A program made the translations under genes and the position numbers. DNA of 43,241 nt from assembly GCA_946540435.1 (NCBI GenBank), contig CAMNII010000019.1:1-43241 (forward strand), given 5' to 3'. A model generated the notes under the pieces. That model was given only the letters and a program-made list of their open reading frames with translations. It did no database searches and was not told where the DNA came from. The stretch is from an uncultured Prevotella sp. GTDB taxonomy: Bacteria > Bacteroidota > Bacteroidia > Bacteroidales > Bacteroidaceae. Shown here piece by piece: positions 7,717-14,126 of the stretch (positions are counted from its first letter, which is position 1; every line of letters starts with the position of its first letter).

Positions 7717-8340
7717 CTAACGGGAATTGATTTTTAACATCTAAAGGGTGTTGATATTAAACATCGAAAGGCACGAAAGGCACGAAAGAGACTTAGATTA
7801 TTTCGATGTAGAAAATTAAACATCTAAAGACACGGAAGGAACGAAAGGAAATTAGATTATTTCGTTTATTTCGATGTTGAAAGATTAACATCTAAAGATG
7901 CGGAAGGAACGAAAGGGATTAGATTATTTCGTTTGTTTCGATGTGGAAAGATTAACGTTTAAAGACACGGAAGGAACGAAAAGGATTAGACTATTTCGAT
8001 GTAGAAAGATTAACATCTAAAGACACGAAAGGAACGAAAAGGGATTAGATTATTTCGTTTATTTCGATGTAGAAAGATTAACATCGAAAGACACGGAAGG
8101 AACGAAAGGAATTAGATTATTTCGTTTATTTCGATGTGGAAAGATTAACATCTAAAGATGCGGAAGGAACGAAAAGGATTAGACTATTTCGATGTAGAAA
8201 GATTAACATCTAAAGATGCGGAAGGAACGAAAGGGAATTAGATTATTTCGTTTATTTCGATGTGGAAAGATTAACATCTAAAGACACGGAAGGAACGAAA
8301 AGGAATTAGGTTATTTCGTTTATTTCGATGTAAAAAAAGA
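7717..8340 (+). repeat. Tandem array, right block
   Basis: Opens with the 31-bp boundary repeat, then AACATC/AACGTT unit starts at 7736, 7760, 7819, 7887, 7954, 8012, 8080, 8147, 8205 and 8273. After the first short step the spacings are 59, 68, 67, 58, 68, 67, 58, 68: a higher-order period of about 193 bp (58+68+67). Some units carry AACATCGAAA, which pairs with TTTCGATGT of the preceding unit. Confidence 0.9.
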
Positions 8341-8356
8341 TTAGAAATAGAAAAAT

Positions 8357-8692
8357 ATGAAGCGATACTGTCAAACACTCGAACTGATGGACGACCCGGA
8401 CATGATCCGGCGCTACTGTGACGTCCATAAGCAAGTATGGCCCGAGATTATGGAAGGCCAGAAGAAGGTAGGGATCCTCGATATGCAGATATACCGCCGT
8501 GGTACCCATGTGTTTATGATTTGCGACACCGTCGATGACTTCGACTGGGAGAAGGACTGGGAGCGTCTTGCTGCCATGCCCCGTCAGGCGGAGTGGGAGG
8601 CCTTCGTCGCCAAGGCGCAGGGTGCCGACCCGTCGCTGCCCAGCCATAAGAAGTGGCGTATGATGGAGAAAATCTTTGAACTGGAGAAGTAG
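8357..8692 (+). CDS. L-rhamnose/L-fucose mutarotase family protein
   Basis: 111 residues, the usual length of the RhaM (DUF718) family. These small cytoplasmic enzymes interconvert alpha and beta anomers of a 6-deoxyhexose. Family features visible: MKRYCQTLEL start, Y..VH.QVWPEI motif (YCDVHKQVWPEIM, residues 19-31), a beta strand YRRGTHVFMICDT, and W..DWERLAAMPRQAEWE. Whether the substrate is fucose or rhamnose is not decided by sequence; the gmd-fcl neighbourhood favours L-fucose. It follows the tandem array by 16 bp and may depend on transcription through the array. A strong intrinsic terminator follows at 8744. Confidence 0.88.
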   Translation: MKRYCQTLELMDDPDMIRRYCDVHKQVWPEIMEGQKKVGILDMQIYRRGTHVFMICDTVDDFDWEKDWERLAAMPRQAEWEAFVAKAQGADPSLPSHKKWRMMEKIFELEK

Positions 8693-8743
8693 GGCTTGCT
8701 GCCTCCGCGGTAGGTCGCGGGATACGAACCCTATGTTACGAGT

Positions 8744-8774
8744 AAGGTCGATGCGAAGGCATCGGCCTTTTTTT
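8744..8774 (+). terminator. Intrinsic terminator after the mutarotase gene
   Basis: AAGGTCGATGC (8744-8754) pairs with GCATCGGCCTT (8759-8769) over 11 positions with one G-T pair, loop GAAG, followed by seven T (8768-8774). It closes the GDP-fucose region. Confidence 0.92.
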
Positions 8775-8807
8775 ATGCCCTTCCGGCTGTCGTTTAGCGA
8801 CGTAGTC

Positions 8808-8990
8808 AATGAGAAATGAGGAATGAGAAATGCCCGCAAAGCGACCGGATAACGACAAACCGATGTTGCCCCGCGGGGAGGTTTCGTCGTTATAGGGAGT
8901 CTTGTGGGTATCGACGGAGTCAATGAGAAATCTATCATTATAGCTTCGGATGTTCTTTTATATCAAGAATTAGAGAATTAGAGAATTGGA
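8808..8990 (+). repeat. Mosaic intergenic repeat, first copy
   Basis: Part of the gene-free stretch 8693-9682. Starts with short tandem ATGAGAA-type units (8808-8832), then a 68-bp segment (8837-8904) centred on TTGCCCCGCGGGGAG, then a segment through TCAATGAGAAATCTATCATT to TATCAAGAATTAGAGAATTA. The same DNA recurs at 12838-13118, where the 68-bp segment is inverted. Confidence 0.85.
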
Positions 8991-9174
8991 GGGATGCGCT
9001 TCGCGCAGAACCGACGAACAAAGCAGGCGCAGAGCCAAACTCGTTTGAGCTTTGCCCTGCAAGGAGGAGGAAGACGAAAGTCAAATCTGAGAAAATCTTT
9101 TGAAAACCTATCAAAAATCTGTGATGCAAAGGCATCATGGAAGTGTTTCGTTTTTTTTCGTTTCTTCCGATGTT
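8991..9174 (+). repeat. Hairpin repeat element with shortened 178-bp unit
   Basis: TGCGC-TTC-GCGCA (8995-9007), then 9008-9092, which is the reverse complement of the 178-bp repeat with its middle deleted. Next come TGATGC-AAAG-GCATCA (9122-9137) and TTTCGTTTCTTCCGATGTT (9156-9174), the 19-nt core. Confidence 0.8.
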
Positions 9175-9187
9175 CCCTTACCTATTT

Positions 9188-9294
9188 GATGCGCTTCGCG
9201 CAGAAATCTAAGAAAATCTTTTGAAAATCTATCAAAAATCTGTGACGCCGAGGCGTCGTGGGATAATTCGTTTTTTTTCGTTTCTTCCGATGTT
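9188..9294 (+). repeat. Hairpin repeat element
   Basis: TGCGC-TTC-GCGCA (9190-9202), AAATCT-rich spacer, GACGCC-GA-GGCGTC (9244-9257), T tract and 19-nt core (9276-9294). About 107 bp; same order of parts as 13249-13340. Confidence 0.85.
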
Positions 9295-9665
9295 ATAGAA
9301 TCTGACATAAAAAGATTTTCTAAGATTCTCTTTTAGATTTTCTAAAGATTTCTTGCTCGAAGAGCAATCCCTAAAAATGGATAGAAGAACAACGAGAAGG
9401 TCGAATGGGAGAAAAGGAGGGATGCGCTTCGCGCAGAAATCTGAGAAAATCTTTTGAAAATCTATCAAAAATCTGTGACGCCGAGGCGTCATGGAAGTTT
9501 TCGCTCCTTTCGATTTTCTTTAATCCTTCTCACGATTTTGGCGTAAAGGTAATTTCTCTACGGGCTATTCTCTGCTGACTTCTCTCTACGGACATTAAGG
9601 ACTTAAGGGACTAAGGGGGATGCGCTACGCACATCCCTTTCGTCTTTTTCGTTTCTTTCGATGTT
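9295..9665 (+). repeat. Further hairpin repeat parts up to pnuT
   Basis: Contains TTGCTC-GAA-GAGCAA (9353-9367), the uninterrupted version of the sequence split by the MITE at 13366. Also TGCGC-TTC-GCGCA (9423-9435), GACGCC-GA-GGCGTC (9477-9490) with a degraded core, TGCG-CTA-CGCA within GGGATG...CATCCC (about 9618-9637), and a final 19-nt core at 9647-9665. No gene is seen. Confidence 0.8.
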
Positions 9666-9682
9666 AAAAACCTATCAAAACT

Positions 9683-10300
9683 CTATGATGATGTCGCCGT
9701 CATCATTCTTCGCCACTTGCGGTAGCCGAAGATGGCGATGACGACGTAGAGGGCGTATAGGGAGGCTTTGAAGGGGATGTCCTTGTAGAAGTAGAGGACG
9801 CTGGTGACGATGTCGACGGCAATCCATACGAACCACTGCTCCAGGTATTTGCGTGCGAGTGCCCAGATGCCGATGAGGCTCAGGGCGGTGGTGAAGGCGT
9901 CGGCCACGGGTACGCGTGAGTCGGTGAAGTTGACCAGCAGCAGGTAGATGGTCATCCACAGGGTGAGGGCGAGGAGTGTCCATGCGACGGCCACGCGTCG
10001 TGGCATGTGTGTGATGGCAGCTGCGCTGCGGTCCGATGTGGTGCCGTTGTCTGTCGTGAGGGTGTTGCCAGCCTGTCCTGTTGCTGCGGGCTTCCCTATC
10101 CATCTCCAGAAGCCATAGACGGTCATGGTGAGGTAGTAGACCTCCATGCCGCAGTCGGCATAGAGGCCTTTCTGATAGTATAGTATGATGCCGAGGGCTT
10201 GCATGACGAAGCCCACTACCCACATCCATATGCTGGCCTTATATTCAAAGATGATATAGGCCAGTCCCAGGACTGCTGTGATGAGGTCGAGATAGTTCAT
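9683..10300 (-). CDS. pnuT: PnuC-family transporter, probably PnuT (thiamine)
   Basis: 205 residues, about seven hydrophobic segments, inner membrane. The family pattern includes MWVVGFVMQALGIILYYQKG and EVYYLTMTVYGFWRWIG, with aromatic WxxW-type residues. PnuC proteins import nicotinamide riboside, but in Bacteroidota a PnuC paralogue (PnuT) behind TPP riboswitches is assigned to thiamine. Here the gene begins 3 bp after the TonB receptor stop, in one operon under the TPP riboswitch at about 12650-12735, which supports thiamine. The segment around residues 75-105 between membrane parts is polar and poorly conserved-looking. Its stop codon lies in a small inverted repeat (9685-9706) next to the repeat block. 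Thiamine pyrophosphokinase, often a neighbour, is absent. Confidence 0.88.
   Translation of the reverse strand: MNYLDLITAVLGLAYIIFEYKASIWMWVVGFVMQALGIILYYQKGLYADCGMEVYYLTMTVYGFWRWIGKPAATGQAGNTLTTDNGTTSDRSAAAITHMPRRVAVAWTLLALTLWMTIYLLLVNFTDSRVPVADAFTTALSLIGIWALARKYLEQWFVWIAVDIVTSVLYFYKDIPFKASLYALYVVIAIFGYRKWRRMMTATSS
9685..9706 (-). terminator. Possible terminator at the pnuT stop codon
   Basis: ATGATGA and TCATCAT pair (7 bp, 8-nt loop). On the minus strand the hairpin is followed by TTTTGATAGGTTTTT. The layout (hairpin then TTTTGATAG) matches the minus side of the dispersed hairpin repeats. Confidence 0.4.
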
Positions 10301-10303
10301 GGG

Positions 10304-12556
10304 TTAGAAGGTGATGCTGGCGTGTGCCAGGAAGTTGATGGGTGCCTGTGCGGAGAATGTTGCCCATGCCCATCCGCCGTTGTAGGCTTCGATGTCGCCG
10401 GAGGCTGTGCGTCGGAAGTTCATCGAGCAGGAGCCGTTGGTCTCGTAGCGTTCGTTGAAGATGTTGTAGACGGTGACGCCGAGGGTGATGACGGGGTGTC
10501 CGATGCTGAAGGTATAGCTGATGTCGAGGTCGTTGACGGTCATGGCGTCGAGCATGGCTCGTGTCTCTGTGCCGTCGTCTTCCTTGTATGCTTTAAATCC
10601 GGAGTTGGTCATGTACTGTTCGCTGACGTGTTTCGTCATGAGTGTGGCCCGCAGTCCTTTGTATTCGTAGCTGAGTGTGCTGCCGAGGATGATGTCGGGC
10701 GAGTAGGCCAGGTGTGTTGTCCCTGCGTTGACGTAGGACTGGCTCCAGTCGTCGTTGATGACGGTGAGGAGCATGTTCTTTGCGCGGTTTTGGCTGAAGG
10801 TGGCGTTGATGTTCCACCGGAGTCCGTCGAAGGGTTTCCAGTCGGCAGCCAGTTCCAGTCCTGCTCGGTAGGAGTCTTTGATGTTTCGTGCTACCATTTC
10901 GCCGTTGGAGTCTTGTGCGCCGGTGAGTACGAACTGGTTGTCGTAGACCATATAGTAGATGTTGGCGCCGAGCGTCAAGTTCTTGGTTTCGAAGTTATAG
11001 CCCATCTCGAGGTCGTTGAGCCTTTCGGCCTGTGGGTCTACGGCGTCGGTCTCGGCCATCATGTCCTCGAAGTCGTTGCGTGTGGGTTCTTTGTGTGCGA
11101 TGGCATAGGATGCGTACACCTTATGTCCTGGTGCGAGGTCGTAGGTCAGTCCTGCCTTCGGGTTGAAGAAGTCATACTGTCGGTCGAGGTTGAGTGGGCG
11201 TTGCTGATCGTTGTCATCGAACTCCTGTGATGTTCCCGACATCTGATACGACACATGCCGATACTGCATGTCGACGTATGCGTTGAGTCCTTTGGTGAGT
11301 TCGTAGTTGAGTTTGCCGTAGATGTTTCCGTCGGTCTTTTTTGCTTTGTTGCGGTAGTATTCGTGGTCGGGGTTGAGCGGTCCGCTGAACTCGCGCACCC
11401 AGACGAGGCGTCCGAAGTGGTCGCCGTCGTATTTGTTCCATCCTCCGCCGATGTTGGCTTGCAGCCGCTTGTGGCTGTCGTAGTTGGCAGAGGCTACGAT
11501 GCCGTAGAAGTCGTTTCCCATGCGTTTCTGTCGTATGAGGTCGCTCTTCGACCCGAGGACGGAGCTGAGCAGGTATTTATAGAGTTTCTGCGAGGTCTTG
11601 TATTGCTCGTAATAGCCGTCGCCGCGGGTATAGTGCAGTGCCACGTTGGTATTCCATTGCCTGTTGACATGCTGGTTCCAGATGAGCTGGTAGTGCTGCT
11701 GGTGGTAGTTGTCGGTTTGGTTTTTGTAGTAGGCGGTATTGCCGTCGGCGTCGGTGTATTGTCCGCAGGGGTTGTACGTCCGTCCGTAGCGCTGCATGTC
11801 GTTTCTGGAGGCGTAGTCCCAGGCGTGGTAGGTGTGTTCTGTGCCGTTGAAGGTGACGAATTTCACCATGGTGTTGTCGGCGAAGTATCCTGTCTGCAGG
11901 AAGTAGGAGTTCAGGCGTGCTGAGGCGCGGTCAATGTATCCGTCGCTGCCGATGTCGGAGAGTCGTCCCTGCAGTCCCCAGTGGTCGCCGAGCAGCCCTG
12001 TGGAGAATCGCACCGTCTCCTTGTGTGTGCCATAGGATCCTGCTGCGAGGTCGATGGCGGTATATGGTTTTGCTCCGATATTCTCGGTGAGCATGTTCAC
12101 GGTGGCTCCGAAGGCTCCTGCGCCGTTGGTCGATGTTCCTACTCCCCGCTGCACCTGTATGCTCTGCAGGCTCGATGCCAGGTCGCCCATGTTCACCCAG
12201 TAGAGCTGTGCCGACTCAGCGTCGTTCATCGGTATGCCGTTGGTGGTGATGTTGATGCGGGTGGGGTCGGTGCCGCGGACGTGTATGCCGGTATATCCGA
12301 TACCTGTTCCGGCATCCGACGATGTCGTCACCGACGGCAGCATCTGCATCATTTGCGGCACGTCCTTGCCGTGGTTCACCCTTCGGATTTCTTCTTGCGT
12401 TACGTTACTGAAGGCCATGGGCGTCTTCTTTGTCGCCCTGGTCGACACCACCTGCACCTCCTGCAGGTCATGGGTGAGCAGTGAGTCTTCGGCCTGTTGG
12501 GCCGTCATGCTTGTTGCTGCGAGGGCAGCCAGCATGGTTGTCATCATCTTTTTCAT
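10304..12556 (-). CDS. TonB-dependent outer-membrane receptor, probably for thiamine
   Basis: 750 residues. Signal peptide MKKMMTTMLAALAATSMTAQ, then a TonB-box-like VQVVST, the plug domain (about 35-150, with ITTNGIPMNDAESAQLYWVN and a GVGTSTNGAGAFGATVN loop) and a 22-strand-type barrel ending in a C-terminal Phe. There is no N-terminal carboxypeptidase-regulatory domain and no SusD partner, so it is not a SusC glycan receptor. Its leader contains a TPP riboswitch and the next gene is a PnuT-type transporter, so thiamine or its precursors are the likely ligand. In Bacteroidota this arrangement moves thiamine across both membranes. Expected repression when thiamine pyrophosphate is plentiful. 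Confidence 0.9.
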   Translation of the reverse strand: MKKMMTTMLAALAATSMTAQQAEDSLLTHDLQEVQVVSTRATKKTPMAFSNVTQEEIRRVNHGKDVPQMMQMLPSVTTSSDAGTGIGYTGIHVRGTDPTRINITTNGIPMNDAESAQLYWVNMGDLASSLQSIQVQRGVGTSTNGAGAFGATVNMLTENIGAKPYTAIDLAAGSYGTHKETVRFSTGLLGDHWGLQGRLSDIGSDGYIDRASARLNSYFLQTGYFADNTMVKFVTFNGTEHTYHAWDYASRNDMQRYGRTYNPCGQYTDADGNTAYYKNQTDNYHQQHYQLIWNQHVNRQWNTNVALHYTRGDGYYEQYKTSQKLYKYLLSSVLGSKSDLIRQKRMGNDFYGIVASANYDSHKRLQANIGGGWNKYDGDHFGRLVWVREFSGPLNPDHEYYRNKAKKTDGNIYGKLNYELTKGLNAYVDMQYRHVSYQMSGTSQEFDDNDQQRPLNLDRQYDFFNPKAGLTYDLAPGHKVYASYAIAHKEPTRNDFEDMMAETDAVDPQAERLNDLEMGYNFETKNLTLGANIYYMVYDNQFVLTGAQDSNGEMVARNIKDSYRAGLELAADWKPFDGLRWNINATFSQNRAKNMLLTVINDDWSQSYVNAGTTHLAYSPDIILGSTLSYEYKGLRATLMTKHVSEQYMTNSGFKAYKEDDGTETRAMLDAMTVNDLDISYTFSIGHPVITLGVTVYNIFNERYETNGSCSMNFRRTASGDIEAYNGGWAWATFSAQAPINFLAHASITF

Positions 12557-12654
12557 TATTCCTTATTTTTTTTGTAAGCGAGTATGGACATCCCCGTGAC
12601 GGGTTCGTTCCGTCTGTTCGCTTCATGATACAATAAGGGGAGAGAGAATAGCAG

Positions 12655-12735
12655 TTGTTTCCCTACGCAGGCATTATCCTGATCAGGTCAGAGGGTATCA
12701 TCTCAGCCCACCCGATGGGGAGGGCACCCCTTAGC
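12655..12735 (-). ncRNA. TPP (THI-element) riboswitch
   Basis: On the minus strand the conserved blocks appear in order: GGGGTGCCC, GGGCTGAGATGATACCC, TGACCTGATCAGGATAATGC and CTGCGTAGGGAAAC. These are the P1-P5 core of the thiamine pyrophosphate aptamer. It lies about 100 nt before the TonB receptor start, downstream of a TAnnTTTG element. Confidence 0.96.
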
Positions 12736-12756
12736 TTGCAGTCTGCAAACCGCGTG

Positions 12757-12764
12757 CAAAGGTA
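12757..12764 (-). promoter_or_regulatory. -7 element for the thiamine operon
   Basis: TACCTTTG on the minus strand (CAAAGGTA on the plus). Transcription would start near 12752, just before the riboswitch. No clear TTTG at the -33 position. Confidence 0.7.
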
Positions 12765-12769
12765 CGAAA

Positions 12770-13118
12770 GAAAAATGAGAAATGAGAAATGAGGAATGAG
12801 AAATTTACAAAAAAGTGGTATTTCCTGTGTTCTTTTAAATGAGAAATGAGAAATGAGAAATGAGAAATGCCCGCAAAGCGACCGATAAACGGCGGCACGA
12901 AGTTGGCATACGCCTTCACCCTCAAGACTCCCTATAACGACGAAACCTCCCCGCGGGGCAACGTCGGTTTGTCGTTATCCGGTCGCTTTGAGCGCGTTGC
13001 CCCTGCGGGGAGTGCCAGCCGTTTACGGGAGTCTTGTGGGCATCGACGGAGTCAATGAGGAATCTATCATTATAGCTTCAGATGTTCTTTTATATCAAGA
13101 ATTAGAGAATTAGAGAAA
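12770..13118 (+). repeat. Mosaic intergenic repeat, second copy, with inverted 68-bp core
   Basis: ATGAGAAATGAG-type short tandem units (12773-12868), then CAAAGCGACCG (12873-12883), a spacer, the 68-bp segment in inverted orientation (12923-12990), a second spacer related to the same core (TTGCCCCTGCGGGGAG), GGGAGTCTTG, and the same right flank as the first copy (to TATCAAGAATTAGAGAATTA). The part 12557-14126 contains no gene apart from the riboswitch leader. Confidence 0.85.
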
Positions 13119-13121
13119 AGG

Positions 13122-13340
13122 AGGGATGCGCTTCGCGCAGAAATCTGAGAAAATCTTTTGAAAATCTATCAAAAATCTGAGATGATGCCGTGGGCATCAT
13201 AGAAATATTCGTATTTTTCGTTTCTTCCGATGTTCCCTTACCTATTTGATGCGCTTCGCGCAGAAATCTAAGAAAATCTTTTGAAAATCTATCAAAAAAC
13301 TGTGACGCCGAGGCGTCGTGGGAGTGTTCCGTTTTTTTTC
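13122..13340 (+). repeat. Two hairpin repeat elements in tandem
   Basis: Element one: TGCGC-TTC-GCGCA (13127-13139), ATGATGCC-GTG-GGCATCAT (13182-13200), core at 13216-13234. Element two: TGCGC-TTC-GCGCA (13250-13262), GACGCC-GA-GGCGTC (13304-13317), with the core damaged by a deletion. Confidence 0.85.
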
Positions 13341-13365
13341 TATCTGTCATAAAATGATTTTCTAA

Positions 13366-13618
13366 TTGAAGTTTCGGAAGTATGATAACAATCTGTATAA
13401 GAGAGCCCCAAAGGGGCAATGAGATGTCAGCCCAGGGCAGCGCCCTGGGTACGTGGTGCGCATCCATTCTACGCCCTGAAAGGGCAAAAGAATTGAAACA
13501 AAAGATCATTCTTTTGCCCTTTCAGGGCGAAATATACGATTGTCCGCGTACCCAGGGTGCTGCCCTGGGCTGACATATAGCGGCCCTTTCAGGGCGTTAT
13601 TTACTTCCGAAACTTGAA
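13366..13618. mobile_element. Palindromic MITE-like element (253 bp) with 8-bp target duplication
   Basis: Ends TTGAAGTTTCGGAAGTA and TACTTCCGAAACTTGAA are inverted repeats (16 of 17). Flanking TTTTCTAA occurs at 13358-13365 and 13619-13626. The interior is also self-complementary: GTCAGCCCAGGGCAGC with GCTGCCCTGGGCTGAC, and CGCCCTGAAAGGGC with GCCCTTTCAGGGCG, around a central loop near 13500. No transposase is encoded. It splits the repeat whose intact version is at about 9310-9370. Confidence 0.85.
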
Positions 13619-13626
13619 TTTTCTAA

Positions 13627-13850
13627 GATTTTCCTTTAGTTTTTCTAAAGATTTCTTGCTCGAAGAGCAATCCCTAAAAATGGATAGAAGAACAACGAAA
13701 AGGCACGAAAGGGAGGAGAGGAGGAAGACGAAGTCAAATCTATTAAAAATCTTTTCAAAAATCTGAGATGATGCCGTGGGCATCATAGAAATATTTGTTT
13801 TTTCGTTTCTTTCGATGTTATAATATCTATCAAAAATCTGTGACGCCGGT
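13627..13850 (+). repeat. Hairpin repeat element continuing after the MITE
   Basis: TTGCTC-GAA-GAGCAA (13656-13670), a short stretch of the 178-bp repeat, ATGATGCC-GTG-GGCATCAT (13768-13786) and the core TTTCGTTTCTTTCGATGTT (13801-13819). A second element then starts and breaks off after GTGACGCC. Confidence 0.8.
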
Positions 13851-13863
13851 TTCTAAGAGGCCC

Positions 13864-13973
13864 CATCGTATTCTCTTAGGGAACACATCGTATTCTCTTA
13901 GGGAATACACTGTATTCTCTTAGGGAATACACTGCATTCTCTTAGGGATCACACTGTATTCTCTTAGGGAATA
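13864..13973 (+). repeat. Five 22-bp tandem repeats upstream of tamB
   Basis: Unit close to CACTGTATTCTCTTAGGGAA plus TA, at 13864, 13886, 13908, 13930 and 13952. Most units can form GTATTCTC-TTA-GGGAATAC, an 8-bp stem (one G-T pair) with a 3-nt loop. The array lies about 90 bp upstream of the tamB promoter. Confidence 0.9.
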
Positions 13974-14059
13974 CATCGTGTTCCGCGAAAGGAAAAGTCG
14001 GGAACAGCGGTTTACTGACGGTAGTAATCTTTGAAAAATTGTTATAATCTGTCGGGATA

Positions 14060-14091
14060 TTTGGCGCAGATATGCTTTTTTTGTATCTTTG
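14060..14091 (+). promoter_or_regulatory. Consensus promoter of tamB
   Basis: TTTG (14060-14063), 20-nt spacer, TATCTTTG (14084-14091): both Bacteroidota sigma-factor elements at the standard distance. The start site near 14095 excludes the upstream in-frame TTG at 14031 as tamB start. Confidence 0.88.
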
Positions 14092-14126
14092 CAAGGTATT
14101 ATACCCATAAAGGAAGGCAACAGGAA

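Noticed and set aside
6946..8340. CRISPR array
   Set aside because: The whole unit is repeated, with no unique spacers between short repeats, unit lengths differ (58 and 68 bp), and no cas genes are present.
10199..11923. Long plus-strand frames opposite the TonB receptor
   Set aside because: Val/Gly-rich shadow translations of the receptor's reverse strand.
13382..13573. Frame of 63 codons inside the MITE
   Set aside because: The element is palindromic and non-coding; the frame has no ribosome-binding site and matches no transposase.
14031..14126. Extended tamB start at TTG 14031
   Set aside because: It lies upstream of the consensus promoter at 14060-14091; ATG 14127 has a ribosome-binding sequence and a normal N terminus.
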